A DNA stretch of 64,000 nt from Marinomonas foliarum (GCF_003337275.1 NZ_QPJQ01000013.1:30123-94122), one strand, 5' to 3'; positions 15,197 through 25,263 are shown, counted from the first letter of the stretch. Made by a program: numbers and translations. The notes: a model not told the origin generated them from the letters alone.

Positions 15197-17524
15197 TTAA
15201 GCCGCTGAGATACCAATACCGTTGCTTTCTTGTTCGTACGTTTCTAGCTCTATCGCAATACTTTTTGATGTTGGTGTATTGCTGAATTCACCATAGCTGT
15301 CCAGCGGTACTAACGGATTAGTTTCTGGGTAATAAGCAGCAATGTTGCCTGCAGGAATGCTGTAAGGTACTAGCTTGAAACCACTTACTTTGCGCACTAC
15401 ACCGTCATCCCATAGGGAGCGTAGCGTGACACTTTGACCTTCTTCGAATCCTAGTCGCTGTATATCTGCAGGGTTTATAAATACCACTTTACGCTCGCCC
15501 TTGATGCCACGATATCTATCGTTCATACCATAAATAGTGGTGTTGTACTGGTCGTGAGAGCGTAGAGTTTGCATGATCAGCGTTTTGTCTGACAGAAGAT
15601 CTTGGGCGCGCTTAGGCAGAATAGAATCTGGTAACGGGTGAGTGTGACAAATTGCTTTGCCGGCAGGCGTTTCCCAGCTTCTTTCGCGAGCACTGCTGCC
15701 TAGGTAGAAACCACCATCTTGTAGAATACGTTGGTTAAAGTCTTTGAAACCTGGCACGACCGCAGCGATGTGTTCACGAATAATATCGTAATCGCTCACG
15801 GTTTCATTCCAATCAATAGGGAAATTACCTAGCGTCGCAGCAGCCATCCCGGCGATGATGGCAGGCTCAGATTTTTGTTCTTTGCTTAACGGTTCTAAGA
15901 CGCCACCAGAAGCGTGAATCATGCTAAATGAATCTTCTACCGTGACTTTTTGCTGTCCTTTAGCCTGATGGTCAATATCAGTTCGACCAAGGCAAGGCAG
16001 TATGATGGCTTCAGTCCCTGTAACTAGGTGGGAACGGTTAAGTTTGGTGCTGATTTGTACGGTTAGCTCGCATTGCTGTATGGCGTGTTCAGTCGCTTTC
16101 GTGTCTGGTGTTGCGGCTGCGAAGTTGCCACCTAAAGCGATGAAAACACCGACTTTGCCATCGCGCATCGCGCGGATAGTATCGACAACAGCAAAGCCAT
16201 GCTTTTGCGGTGGTGTAAATTGAAAGTGTGTTTCTAAAGAATCAAGGAATTCTTGTGGAGGGCACTCATTAATGCCCATCGTTCTATCTCCTTGAACATT
16301 ACTGTGGCCACGGACAGGGCATACGCCAGCACCAGGTTTTCCTAAATTACCACGAAGCGCCATTAGGTTTACCATTTCGTGAATAGTGGCAACCGAGTGA
16401 TGGTGCTGAGTGATGCCCATTGCCCAGGTTAAAATCACACTGTTTGCCTTAGCGTAGACGTTAGCTGCATGCGTGATGTCTGCTTTGCTTAGTCCTGATT
16501 GATCGAAAATATCTTGCCAAGGTGTCTGTTTTACTTGCTCAAGATAGACATCCAAGCCTTGAGTGTGCTCTTTGATAAAGTCATGATCGAAAATTGCTTC
16601 GCCATTTTGTTGAGCTGCTTCTTCCAAGTCGATAAGGACTTTGACTATACCACGCACAACTGCCATATCTCCGCCAATTTTCGGACAGAAGTAGCCAGTG
16701 TTGGTTGGCTTGGAACCATTGGTCAGCATTTCTATCGGGTTTTGAGGGTTCTGGAAACGCTCTAACCCACGTTCTTGTAAAGTGTTAAAGTTTAATAACT
16801 GCGCGCCACGTTGTACTACTTCTTTTAGAGTTTCTAGCATACGCGGGTGGTTTGTTCCTGGGTTTTGACCGAAGACAAAGACCGCATCAGCATGTTCAAA
16901 ATCGTCTATTTTAACTGTTCCTTTACCGCTGCCAATGCTGCTAGTTAATGCATAGCCACTGGCTTCGTGGCACATGTTTGAACAGTCAGGGAAGTTGTTT
17001 GTGCCGTAAGCACGTGCAAAGAGCTGGTATAAAAATGCGGCTTCATTGCTGGCTCGTCCAGATGTGTAGAAAGCGACATTGTTTGGGGTCGCTTGTTTTT
17101 TTAGCGTATCGCCGATGTGTTGGTAGGCTTGCTCCCAAGAAATGGCTTCGTAGTGATCTGTTTCTCGGTTATAACGCATTGGCTCAGTGAGTCGACCTTG
17201 ATATTCAAGGAAGTAATCACTTTGTGTATTTAGCCAACTTACGCTGTGTTTCGCCATAAACGCGGCATCGACTTTACGTGATGTGGCTTCCCAGTTAACG
17301 GCTTTAGCGCCGTTTTCACAAAAGCGAATTTTGGCAGGGTCGTGTTTTTCACCCCAAGCACAGCCTGGACAATCAAAGCCGTGGGGCTGATTGGTTTTTA
17401 ATAGTGAGTGAATATTTCGAACCGCATTTTTGCTTTTTAACCAATGTTTTGTTGTGCTTTTTAATGCACCCCAGCCGCCTGCCGGTCCTTTGTATGGCGT
17501 ATAAAAATCAGCTTTTTTACTCAA
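15197..17524 (-). CDS. FdhF/YdeP-family molybdopterin oxidoreductase (formate dehydrogenase-like)
   Basis: Predicted cytoplasmic Mo-bis-MGD enzyme of the FdhF/YdeP group. An ATG at 17572 would overlap fdhD by 35 bp. Instead AAGGA followed by a TTG at 17524 gives MSKKADFYTPYKGPAGGWGAL, the usual N-terminus of this group, about 775 residues and a clean 13-bp gap after fdhD. Early cysteines lie in GFDCPGCAWGE and RFCENGAKA. The molybdenum ligand is probably the cysteine in NMCHEASGYAL, so no selenocysteine is needed. Further motifs are FGQNPGTNHPRM, GNLGKPGAGVCPVRGHSNVQG and the C-terminal MNDRYRGIKGERKVVFINP. YdeP members are linked to acid resistance or formate oxidation; the true substrate is open. 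Co-transcribed with fdhD. Confidence 0.9.
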   Translation of the reverse strand: MSKKADFYTPYKGPAGGWGALKSTTKHWLKSKNAVRNIHSLLKTNQPHGFDCPGCAWGEKHDPAKIRFCENGAKAVNWEATSRKVDAAFMAKHSVSWLNTQSDYFLEYQGRLTEPMRYNRETDHYEAISWEQAYQHIGDTLKKQATPNNVAFYTSGRASNEAAFLYQLFARAYGTNNFPDCSNMCHEASGYALTSSIGSGKGTVKIDDFEHADAVFVFGQNPGTNHPRMLETLKEVVQRGAQLLNFNTLQERGLERFQNPQNPIEMLTNGSKPTNTGYFCPKIGGDMAVVRGIVKVLIDLEEAAQQNGEAIFDHDFIKEHTQGLDVYLEQVKQTPWQDIFDQSGLSKADITHAANVYAKANSVILTWAMGITQHHHSVATIHEMVNLMALRGNLGKPGAGVCPVRGHSNVQGDRTMGINECPPQEFLDSLETHFQFTPPQKHGFAVVDTIRAMRDGKVGVFIALGGNFAAATPDTKATEHAIQQCELTVQISTKLNRSHLVTGTEAIILPCLGRTDIDHQAKGQQKVTVEDSFSMIHASGGVLEPLSKEQKSEPAIIAGMAAATLGNFPIDWNETVSDYDIIREHIAAVVPGFKDFNQRILQDGGFYLGSSARERSWETPAGKAICHTHPLPDSILPKRAQDLLSDKTLIMQTLRSHDQYNTTIYGMNDRYRGIKGERKVVFINPADIQRLGFEEGQSVTLRSLWDDGVVRKVSGFKLVPYSIPAGNIAAYYPETNPLVPLDSYGEFSNTPTSKSIAIELETYEQESNGIGISAA

Positions 17525-17537
17525 GATCTGTTCCTTC

Positions 17538-18356
17538 TTACGGGGTTGAAGATGCAAATATTCTTGGCGCATCTTGCTTAGGCAAATGAATTAGCGTTAG
17601 CCCATAATGTTCAGCGAGTGTTACCGCTAATGCGCTTGGTGAGGCTAAATGCACTAGTCTAGAGAGGCCGACTCGAACGGCCTTTTGTACTAATTCAGTA
17701 CTGCATCTGCTAGTCATTAAAACGCTGTAATTATGTAGATTGATATTTTGTTGCAGTGCGTAGCCAATAATCTTATCGAGAGCATTGTGTCTACCTATGT
17801 CTTCCATGCAGATAAGAGGGCTTCCATCTGGGGAAACTAGCAATGCAGCATGAACCGCCCCTGTTTGTTTTCCAAGTGTTTGATAATCAGCTAGACGTGA
17901 TTTTAACGACAATAAAGTAGACTCAGCTATCGGTTGGCTTGGTGATAATTTTGGTAGTGTAGGGATCGCTTGAGGAAGTGATTCGACGCCACATAAACCA
18001 CACCCAGTTGCACCAAGATGGGCATGTTTTTTTTGCTTAAAATTGGCGAAGCGGCGAGCGCTTAAAGTTAAGTTAATAGCAATGCTATCAATATTTGGCG
18101 GTATCTTGGTGGACTCTATTTCCAAATCTCGTACATCGCTAATTTGCTCAATAATCCCTTCGCTACGAGCAAAACCGATAACAAACGCGTCTAGTTGGTT
18201 GGGTGTGACCATCATGACCGCATGGGTAATATCATTGATGCTAATAGCCAGTGGTATTTCTTCCACTAGTTTAGCTGATCCAGCAGCGAGCTTATTATCA
18301 CAGCGATCAAACGAATGTCGCTGATAGCAGGGAAAAGACAGGGATGAATATTGCAT
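17538..18356 (-). CDS. fdhD: Formate dehydrogenase accessory sulfurtransferase FdhD
   Basis: Transfers sulfur from IscS to the molybdenum cofactor of formate dehydrogenases. The 272 residues include the CxxC sulfur-transfer motif in TGCGLCGVESL, the family stretch GAVHAALLVSPDG and ICMEDIGRHNALDKIIG, and the C-terminal SRLVHLASPSALAV. It is upstream of the molybdoenzyme in the same transcript, the normal client arrangement, which supports assigning the downstream gene to the FDH group. Confidence 0.95.
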   Translation of the reverse strand: MQYSSLSFPCYQRHSFDRCDNKLAAGSAKLVEEIPLAISINDITHAVMMVTPNQLDAFVIGFARSEGIIEQISDVRDLEIESTKIPPNIDSIAINLTLSARRFANFKQKKHAHLGATGCGLCGVESLPQAIPTLPKLSPSQPIAESTLLSLKSRLADYQTLGKQTGAVHAALLVSPDGSPLICMEDIGRHNALDKIIGYALQQNINLHNYSVLMTSRCSTELVQKAVRVGLSRLVHLASPSALAVTLAEHYGLTLIHLPKQDAPRIFASSTP

Positions 18357-18768
18357 ATTATCCGATTTAGTAAATGAATTTGAGAGGCCTTTAATAGTAC
18401 GGAGAGACGTGAATGTCGTCCAATCTTTTTATGTTGAGAAAGTGCATAAAACGAGGTGAATTTATGGCAGTAATTAATTGTTCATAAAAGAATCAATATA
18501 GGTGCGCTTTTCAAAGTGTTAAGTATTTCTTTGAGACTTAAAATGCCGTATTCTTGCCCGAAAAAAAATAGCTTCAACGCTTTTTCCGTATTGGTTGTGT
18601 AAAACCCTAGGCGAAAAAGGTATGGACTGTGATTATTTGCACTCCAGCAGTGGCGAGTGGATGGCACTTCAGACAAAGTGTGGTTCTGTACTTGTCCTAT
18701 ATTGAGAATGTGTGCAACCCAGATGGTAGTGCATAGTCAGGGTTCTGTGTGAGCCATTTTTTTGTTTA
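18357..18768. other. 412-bp gap between fdhD and the M23 peptidase gene
   Basis: Divergent intergenic region that must hold the promoters of both flanking genes. I found no convincing -35/-10 pair, RNA gene or repeat. A 64-codon minus-strand ORF here (18482-18676) lacks a ribosome binding site and looks non-coding. Confidence 0.5.
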
Positions 18769-20181
18769 ATGAGTTTTTTATTTATGCAGTTTATTACACG
18801 CCTTTCGCGCTGGGCTTTATCTGGGCCGCGTGCTTGGTTATCCATTATCTTCGCTGTTTTCATTGTTCTACTGTTTGTCTATAAATCGCTTGTATCGCCA
18901 ACAGACAACCCTAAAGAGTACCTATTACCTAGTGGTGAGGCTAAGACGTCCATTAAGCCTTCTGATACTAATGCAAACACAGATGAGGATAATGATTACG
19001 GCTCTTTAGTCACCACCGACCCTTTACAGCATGTAGAAAAAGTTACTGCACCTCTTCCTTCAATTGAATACGTTATAAAATCGGGCGATACGCTAGCTGG
19101 CATCTTTGCGCGCTTGGGATTATCCCGAGAGTCTTTGTATTCTGTGCTGGAGGCTGACCAAGAGTATCTTGTTCTTGAACCATTGCTTCCTAATGATAAG
19201 TTTACTTTTAAGCTGAATGAAGATGGGGAATTGGCAGAGTTAAATCGTCGGCTCGATGTTAGTAAAAGTGTGTCATATGTACAGCACGAAAACGGTGGTT
19301 TTAGCTATGAAGAGCATATTAAGCCCATCACCTACACCCATGAAACAGTCCATAGCAAAGTAGTGAGCAACTTTTATCTGTCTGCGAAAAAAGCGGGTCT
19401 TTCTGACACCAATATTTTGATTATTCAAGATGTGCTTAAAGGTCGAGTAAATTTCCGAAAGGATTTAAGAGCCAATGACGAATTCGATTTTGTCGTTAAA
19501 AAAGGCAGTATTGATGGTGTAAAAGTGGGTGAGGATCAATTAGAAGCCTTAGGGATTACCGTCAAGGGCGAAACGTACCGTGCTTTTTTACATTCGGATG
19601 GTCGATTTTACGATGAAGCAGGTAACAGTTTAACGCCTGCTTTATTACGCTGGCCAACGCGTAAACACTATAGAATTAGTTCGTCTTTTAATGCTAACCG
19701 TTTACACCCTATAACTGGGCACCCCGCTCCCCATAATGGAGTTGATTTGGCAACCCCTTCAGGAACCGAAGTGTTGGCTACTGGCGATGGTATTGTGACC
19801 CGAGTGGCATCACATAAATACGCGGGTAAATATGTTGTTATTGACTATACTGGCCCATATGGCTCTCGTTATTTACACCTTAATAAAATTCTAGTGAAAA
19901 AGGGCCAAAAAGTTAAACGTGGTCAAGTCGTTGCATTATCTGGAAATACTGGACGAACGACAGGAGCACATTTGCACTATGAACTGCATGTTAGAGGTCG
20001 ACCAGTAAATCCAATGACAGCGAGTATTCCAACAACGCAATCAATACCAGATAGTATGCGCAGTGAATACAATGCCAATGTTGCTAGTTGGATTAGTATG
20101 ATGACAGATCGTAAGTCAGAGCGTGCTGATGTACATAAAGAAATGCCAGAGCAGACAGAAGTAGACTCTGGTGCAGAGTAA
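18769..20181 (+). CDS. M23-family metallopeptidase with LysM/OapA-like domain
   Basis: Probable envelope murein hydrolase like MepM/YebA, 470 residues. One N-terminal membrane segment (about residues 18-42) anchors it, followed by a linker and a LysM-like domain starting YVIKSGDTLAGIFARLGL (near 105). The C-terminal LytM domain has the zinc ligands of HNGVDLATP (about 322-326) and HLHYELH (about 400-406), so it should be catalytically active. Two in-frame ATGs (18769, 18784) are possible and neither has a clear ribosome binding site; either leaves the membrane segment intact. MepM-type enzymes cut peptide cross-links during wall growth. A terminator follows 63 bp after the stop. Confidence 0.88.
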   Translation: MSFLFMQFITRLSRWALSGPRAWLSIIFAVFIVLLFVYKSLVSPTDNPKEYLLPSGEAKTSIKPSDTNANTDEDNDYGSLVTTDPLQHVEKVTAPLPSIEYVIKSGDTLAGIFARLGLSRESLYSVLEADQEYLVLEPLLPNDKFTFKLNEDGELAELNRRLDVSKSVSYVQHENGGFSYEEHIKPITYTHETVHSKVVSNFYLSAKKAGLSDTNILIIQDVLKGRVNFRKDLRANDEFDFVVKKGSIDGVKVGEDQLEALGITVKGETYRAFLHSDGRFYDEAGNSLTPALLRWPTRKHYRISSSFNANRLHPITGHPAPHNGVDLATPSGTEVLATGDGIVTRVASHKYAGKYVVIDYTGPYGSRYLHLNKILVKKGQKVKRGQVVALSGNTGRTTGAHLHYELHVRGRPVNPMTASIPTTQSIPDSMRSEYNANVASWISMMTDRKSERADVHKEMPEQTEVDSGAE

Positions 20182-20243
20182 GGTTTACGGGTGTTTTGAA
20201 TAAGCGTATTTCTATACAGCTTAGTTGTTTGAAATAACGATAT

Positions 20244-20273
20244 AAAAAAGGAGCATTGTGATGCTCCTTTTTT
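20244..20273. terminator. Bidirectional terminator
   Basis: AAAAAAGGAGCAT-TGTG-ATGCTCCTTTTTT is a nearly perfect stem with A- and T-runs at both ends. It lies between the convergent M23 peptidase and TRAP permease genes and can serve both strands. Confidence 0.93.
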
Positions 20274-20291
20274 ATTGGTTAACTTTTTACC

Positions 20292-22415
20292 TTACAGGCT
20301 CTTTTTATAAGACTTGTTACCAACGACAAAGATACCTAAGAACACTACTAAGCCGATGAACTGAATCCATAGATCTAAGTTTGGCCATAACATCATCAAG
20401 GACGCTACCAATAGCAAAGCGCGTGGCACAATGGCTAGCTTGTCTTCTAGATAACCTTCCATCGCACCTACTAATGCATACATGCCAAAAATAGCAAAGA
20501 AAGATAGACGTAATAATGTTTCAGAATCACCACCAATCAGTGGAGTATAGGCCATTAATAACGGCACAATATACAGACCTTTTGCCAGTTTCCATGCAGT
20601 CATACCCGTTCGCATTGGTGGTGTTTTCGCTATCGCGGCTGCGGCAAATGCCGTTAAACACACAGGAGGCGTCACATTACTATCTTGTGATAACCAGAAG
20701 ATAATCATATGAGCAGTTACTAAAATCATAGCCACGCTTTCAGCACCTAAAGCCTGATCCATTAACATGCCTTTAAAGTCATTTGGTACCTGTGCCAACA
20801 AAGCCTGTGCTTGGTCTATCGGCATGCCTTGCGCGAGCGCCGCAATAGCAGAAGGATCGACCAACATAAAGACTGCGTTTGCCGCTTCAGGTAAGCTTCC
20901 CGATGCCATCATGTCTAATAGTTGGCTTTCTGCTATCAGATTGAACAAAGCCGGCGCTGACAGTGTTCCTAAAACAATATAGGCCGCTGTAACGGGTAAG
21001 CCCATACCCAAGATAAGAGAGGCAATGGCCACCAAAATTATGGTGTAGAACAAACTCCCACCAGCCCAGTTAGTAATTAATAAAGAGAAAGTGTTACCTA
21101 CCCCCGTTGTACTAATTACGTTTACCACTAAGCCAATACCGACTAGAAGAACCGCCGTCGTTGACATATTCTTTGCGCCTTGAGCCATAGCATCGAGTAT
21201 TTCGGCAGGCCCCATGCGATGTTTGCTAGATAGAAATGAAGCGGCAATAACAGCAAGTATACTGATCCCTGCCGCGTAAGTTGGCGTAAAACCCTGAATT
21301 AACAGAGTTACCAGAACTGTTAAAGGGACAATATGGTGCCAACCACTTTTTAATACTTGCGACACTTTTACAGCATCATCACTTTCTGTTGAAATCACCT
21401 TGCTACGCTTTGCTTCAACACGAACGAAGAAGCCAACAGAGAGAAAATACAGTAAGGCAGGAATAGCTGCGACACTGATGATGGTTACATAAGATACTTG
21501 GGTATAGGACGCCATGATAAAAGCACCAGCACCCATAACAGGAGGCATTAGCTGCCCACCAGTAGAGGCAGCGGCTTCAACGCCCGCTGCAAAGCGTGCT
21601 GGAAAGCCAGCTCTGCGCATCAGAGGAATAGTGATAACCCCCGTCGATACAGTGTTGGCGACAGAAGAGCCAGAAACAGAACCCATTAGCCCTGAACCGA
21701 GCACAGCGACAAACCCCGGTCCGCCAATCATTTTGCTGGCAAGAGAGCGAGATAGATCGATGATGAAATCGCCGGCACCGGATTTTACTAAAAAAGCGCC
21801 GAATAAAATAAACATGAAGACAAAGCTCCATGAAATACGAGAAATAGAACCGAACATACCGTCAGTACTAAAAAAACTGCGGTATAGCAGGGTTTCTAGG
21901 CTAAGACCTGGGAAGTTAAACATGCCTCCCAGCCAGCGTCCCCACAACACAACATAGGTCAAGGCTACAATAATCAGGAATGGAATGAACCAGCCACTGG
22001 TTCTGCGAATGAGCTCAAGAGACAGTAATACAGCAATGCTGGAAACGATCCAATCTGATGTGCTGAATGTCACACCTCTGGCGTAGAGAGCGTCTTCGAA
22101 AAAGATGATATACAGCACCATTCCAATCAGTGCGAGCACGATAGCACCATCGAAAAACATCGCTACTTTGCTGTCTTGCCATTTTGGGTGTGCTGGAATC
22201 AGTAACGCGCATAATGCGCCAAAGCCTGCAAAGTGAAAGGCAGAGACCCACAATTCAGGTAAGGTCGCGATGGTGTTGATGTAAATATGAGCCACAGCGA
22301 GAAAAACAGAAATGGTAAAAACAAGACGGTTTAACCAGAGCCCGGAGCGATGTTTTGTTTCGAAATCTTCAAGATTAACGTCTTGAGAGTCGGTTGGTTG
22401 CGATGAAGCAGTCAT
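20292..22415 (-). CDS. TRAP transporter fused permease (4TM/12TM, TAXI type)
   Basis: Single-chain TRAP permease of 707 residues in which the DctQ-like (about 30-170) and DctM-like parts are fused, the form that pairs with TAXI-type receptors. Visible DctM-family segments include GSGLMGSVSGSSVANTVSTG, RRAGFPARFAAGVEAAASTG, GGQLMPPVMGAGAFIMA and ILGMGLPVTAAYIVLG. The C-terminus has further helices ending in VVGNKSYKKSL. The TAXI receptor gene lies 95 bp upstream on the same strand. Known substrates of this class include C4-dicarboxylates and glutamate; nothing here fixes the substrate. Confidence 0.94.
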   Translation of the reverse strand: MTASSQPTDSQDVNLEDFETKHRSGLWLNRLVFTISVFLAVAHIYINTIATLPELWVSAFHFAGFGALCALLIPAHPKWQDSKVAMFFDGAIVLALIGMVLYIIFFEDALYARGVTFSTSDWIVSSIAVLLSLELIRRTSGWFIPFLIIVALTYVVLWGRWLGGMFNFPGLSLETLLYRSFFSTDGMFGSISRISWSFVFMFILFGAFLVKSGAGDFIIDLSRSLASKMIGGPGFVAVLGSGLMGSVSGSSVANTVSTGVITIPLMRRAGFPARFAAGVEAAASTGGQLMPPVMGAGAFIMASYTQVSYVTIISVAAIPALLYFLSVGFFVRVEAKRSKVISTESDDAVKVSQVLKSGWHHIVPLTVLVTLLIQGFTPTYAAGISILAVIAASFLSSKHRMGPAEILDAMAQGAKNMSTTAVLLVGIGLVVNVISTTGVGNTFSLLITNWAGGSLFYTIILVAIASLILGMGLPVTAAYIVLGTLSAPALFNLIAESQLLDMMASGSLPEAANAVFMLVDPSAIAALAQGMPIDQAQALLAQVPNDFKGMLMDQALGAESVAMILVTAHMIIFWLSQDSNVTPPVCLTAFAAAAIAKTPPMRTGMTAWKLAKGLYIVPLLMAYTPLIGGDSETLLRLSFFAIFGMYALVGAMEGYLEDKLAIVPRALLLVASLMMLWPNLDLWIQFIGLVVFLGIFVVGNKSYKKSL

Positions 22416-22510
22416 AGACAGGCTACCTTAGATACGTACAGAAACAAATTGAGCAAAGAGAGGTAAAGTGCGCCGTACTTAGTACGGCGCGATAATCAAT
22501 TACGACTAGA

Positions 22511-23539
22511 TTAGTTGGCAATCAGGCGAGCTGGAATGTTAATACCGCGCTCACGATAATAACGAGCCGCACCAGGGTGCAATGGAACAGGCAGGCCAGC
22601 AATGGCTTTTTCAATTGACATTACAGAGGTCGCTTTGTGAATGGCACTTAAATATCCCAAGTTCTCATAAAGTGATTTAGTCAGCTCATAGACATCGTCT
22701 TCAGACAAATCTGCACGTGTCGCAAGGAAATTAGGTTGCGCTACTGTGTTGATGTCTTTTGTTTGGCCAGGGTAGGTATTGGCAGGAATAACGTAACGAG
22801 TCCATAACTCGTAATTACCATTGGCTTGTTTAATCTGCTCGTCCGTGAAATCCAACACTTTCACCTTGTCACCCATTGATGCGTATAATCTTGTTACAGC
22901 ACTGACAGGTACACCAGCTGGCGTGTTCATACCATCAATGTTGCCATTTTGCATAGCATCGGCACTGGCACCGTATCCCATGTAAGCTAAGGCGAACTTA
23001 TCTGGATCGATATTGAGGCCTTTTAACTGTTGGCGGCCAGAGCCTTCAGTGCCAGAGTTTTTAGTGCCAATTGAAAATTTGTGATTAGTATTTTCAATGT
23101 CTTTTAGGTCGGCAACTGTCCCCGTTTTAGCCAAATCTGATTTTAGTACAAAGTGTTCTACGTTTTGCCATAGCATTGAAACAGAACGTAATTCAGACTG
23201 TTTGCCTGAGCTTTCAAATGGGCCTTCACCGTCCCATGCCCATGCGCCATAAAGGCCCTGTAGAATAGCGAATTGTGCTTGGTTTTCGCGAAGTAATTTG
23301 ATGTTTTCGCCTGAGCCTGCAGAACTGATTGCAGAGACAGATAAACCGAATTTTGGTTCTAGCTTAACTTTACTTAATGTTGCGATAGCCACACCAACGG
23401 GGTAATAAGTGCCACCTGTTGATGCTGTTGCTAATATATAGTTGCGGTTATCAGCAGCAGACACATTGGTTGCGGAAAGTGCAATAGCAGCCGCGGTTGC
23501 ACTAGAAAGAATGGCTTTAGTAACGAATCCCAATTTCAT
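22511..23539 (-). CDS. TAXI-family TRAP transporter solute-binding protein
   Basis: Periplasmic receptor, 342 residues, with a signal peptide ending about ATNVSAADNRNY. The TAXI-family core ILATASTGGTYYPVGVAIATL follows immediately, then SAGSGENIKLLRENQAQFAILQ and GTKNSGTEGSGRQQLKGLNI. AGGAG lies ten bases before the ATG, and a good sigma-70 promoter sits just upstream (23572-23599). It is the first gene of a two-gene operon with the fused permease. Confidence 0.95.
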   Translation of the reverse strand: MKLGFVTKAILSSATAAAIALSATNVSAADNRNYILATASTGGTYYPVGVAIATLSKVKLEPKFGLSVSAISSAGSGENIKLLRENQAQFAILQGLYGAWAWDGEGPFESSGKQSELRSVSMLWQNVEHFVLKSDLAKTGTVADLKDIENTNHKFSIGTKNSGTEGSGRQQLKGLNIDPDKFALAYMGYGASADAMQNGNIDGMNTPAGVPVSAVTRLYASMGDKVKVLDFTDEQIKQANGNYELWTRYVIPANTYPGQTKDINTVAQPNFLATRADLSEDDVYELTKSLYENLGYLSAIHKATSVMSIEKAIAGLPVPLHPGAARYYRERGINIPARLIAN

Positions 23540-23571
23540 GTTATTTTTCTCCTAATTGGTGGGGTTGGTTG

Positions 23572-23599
23572 ATTATATCTATAGCGATAATCGTGCCAA
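23572..23599 (-). promoter_or_regulatory. Sigma-70 promoter for the TAXI TRAP operon
   Basis: On the minus strand TTGGCA, a 16-bp spacer and a perfect TATAAT lie 33 bp before the receptor start codon. It predicts a leader of about 25 nt that includes the AGGAG ribosome binding site. Confidence 0.65.
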
Positions 23600-23819
23600 A
23601 TATATAACTCGTTGATATGTATATATTATTTTTTATTTCCTTCTATTTTTTCACTTTTATATCCTGATATGCGCTATTTATTGCTTATTGTTGACGTTTC
23701 TCTGTAGGCAATAAATTGCTCACGATTAGATCGAGTAACCACTACTGTTAACGTGTTATTTTGTTGCTTGTCCCATTTTGGGTAAGCGAAATATTGCCGA
23801 TGGATCTGGAAGGTAAATA

Positions 23820-24440
23820 ATGAAGCAAGAATCGACTATTCGTGTTGTACTGTTTGACTTAGGAAATGTGTTGGTAGATCTGGGTGATGTCTCTGAAATG
23901 CACCGTATGCTGAATACAGAGGGAGAAGAGTCTGATGTTTGGCTGAAGTGGTTATCATCACCGACTGTTGCTGCGTTTGATTCGGGTAAGATTTCTTTTG
24001 ATAAATTCGCGAAAGATTTATTGGCTGAAGTGGGCAGTAATATTGATAAAGATGTCTTTAAGGCTTCATTCAAAGCATGGCCAAGGGGGTTGTTTGACGG
24101 TGCATTGGAGTTAGTCGCAGCAGTTAAGCCTGAATATCATCGGGCGATACTATCCAACACCAATGCTGCGCATTGGCCAAGGTTGATGGATGAAATGGCT
24201 CTAGCAGGTAAGTTTCACAGTTATTATGCCTCTCATCAAGTAGGGTTTGTGAAACCGGATGCCGCGATTTATTATCATGTTATTGAGAGCTTGAAAGTGT
24301 CGCCCGATCAGATACTTTTTATTGATGATAATCAGGTTAATATTGATACCGCATGTGCATTGGGTATGAAGGCACATCGAGTAAAAGGAATTGAGCAAGC
24401 TCGTCAAGTGCTTGAACAGTACAAGGTGCTATCTAGTTAA
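23820..24440 (+). CDS. HAD-superfamily phosphatase (YihX-like)
   Basis: Haloacid-dehalogenase-type hydrolase of 206 residues. Motif I is VVLFDLGNVLVD with nucleophile D13; the DxGNV form, with glycine at the usual second aspartate, is characteristic of the YihX/epoxide-hydrolase-N-like HAD group. Motif II is AILSNTN and motif IV LFIDDNQVNI. YihX dephosphorylates alpha-glucose-1-phosphate, but members vary and the substrate here is open. The methyltransferase gene begins 58 bp downstream on the same strand. Confidence 0.85.
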   Translation: MKQESTIRVVLFDLGNVLVDLGDVSEMHRMLNTEGEESDVWLKWLSSPTVAAFDSGKISFDKFAKDLLAEVGSNIDKDVFKASFKAWPRGLFDGALELVAAVKPEYHRAILSNTNAAHWPRLMDEMALAGKFHSYYASHQVGFVKPDAAIYYHVIESLKVSPDQILFIDDNQVNIDTACALGMKAHRVKGIEQARQVLEQYKVLSS

Positions 24441-24498
24441 TATCAAGATAGTAGAACCGGGTAGGTTGAAGCCTTTAAAGGAAGTTATTGAGGTGAAA

Positions 24499-25263
24499 AT
24501 GCAGTTGGGCTTAGAGGTTTCTATGCGTACTTTTGATGGACAGTCTTCGATTAGTTATTCTCGAACTCGACCAATGTATCCGGCCGAGCTCTATTATTGG
24601 CTTTCTCAGCAAGTGCCTTCTTCCAGCGTAGTATGGGATTGTGCTTGTGGAACGGGTCAGGCATCAGTAGATCTCGCTGCATATTTCGACCATGTCGAAG
24701 CATCAGATATTAGTGAGTCTCAAGTCACGGCGGCAACGCCTCATCGTAAAGTGAATTATCAGGTGTTTCCTGCCGAGAAAACTCTTTATCCAGATGACTA
24801 TTTTGATGTGGTGTGTGTCGCTCATGCACTGCATTGGTTTGATTTAGAGTCTTTTTGGTCTGAGCTTCGACGAGTCTTGAAACCTGGCGGCATATTTGTT
24901 TGTTGGGGGTATAACTGGCTGCAAGTCGGAGAAGCAGAAGATAAAGCAATTGCAGAGGCAGTCTTGCCGCACCTTGAAGAGTATTGGCCGGCAGAAAGTC
25001 GCTTGTTGTGGGAGCAATATAGGAATATTGAATTTCCGTTTGAACTTATAGACGTACCAGCATTTGAATTGAAGTGTCACTGGTCTGTGACACAAACTTT
25101 GGACTTTATTCGAACTTGGTCAGCGTCTCAGTTACGTATACAAGAGCTGGGGGACGACTTCTTGCTAGAGGCTTCTCCCATTATTCGAGAAGCTTGGTCT
25201 GAACCAACTAAAAAGCAGCAAATACATCTGCCATTTTTTGTAAAGGCAGGGCGCTTTTCTTAG
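24499..25263 (+). CDS. Class I SAM-dependent methyltransferase
   Basis: Methyltransferase of about 254 residues with motif I WDCACGTGQASVDLAAYF, EASDIS as the acidic loop and VAHALHWFDLE at motif IV. The family is the small-molecule methyltransferase group with HWFD signature. The open frame extends upstream into the HAD gene, but TTGAGGTG lies five bases before the ATG at 24499, so that start is chosen. Substrate unknown. It may be co-transcribed with the HAD gene. Confidence 0.82.
   Translation: MQLGLEVSMRTFDGQSSISYSRTRPMYPAELYYWLSQQVPSSSVVWDCACGTGQASVDLAAYFDHVEASDISESQVTAATPHRKVNYQVFPAEKTLYPDDYFDVVCVAHALHWFDLESFWSELRRVLKPGGIFVCWGYNWLQVGEAEDKAIAEAVLPHLEEYWPAESRLLWEQYRNIEFPFELIDVPAFELKCHWSVTQTLDFIRTWSASQLRIQELGDDFLLEASPIIREAWSEPTKKQQIHLPFFVKAGRFS

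Noticed and set aside
16960..16990. Selenocysteine in the FdhF-like enzyme
   Set aside because: The frame has no in-frame TGA; the molybdenum ligand position is a normal cysteine codon (NMCHEASG).
18482..18676. 64-codon minus-strand ORF between fdhD and the M23 peptidase
   Set aside because: No ribosome binding site, no recognisable motif, ordinary intergenic composition.
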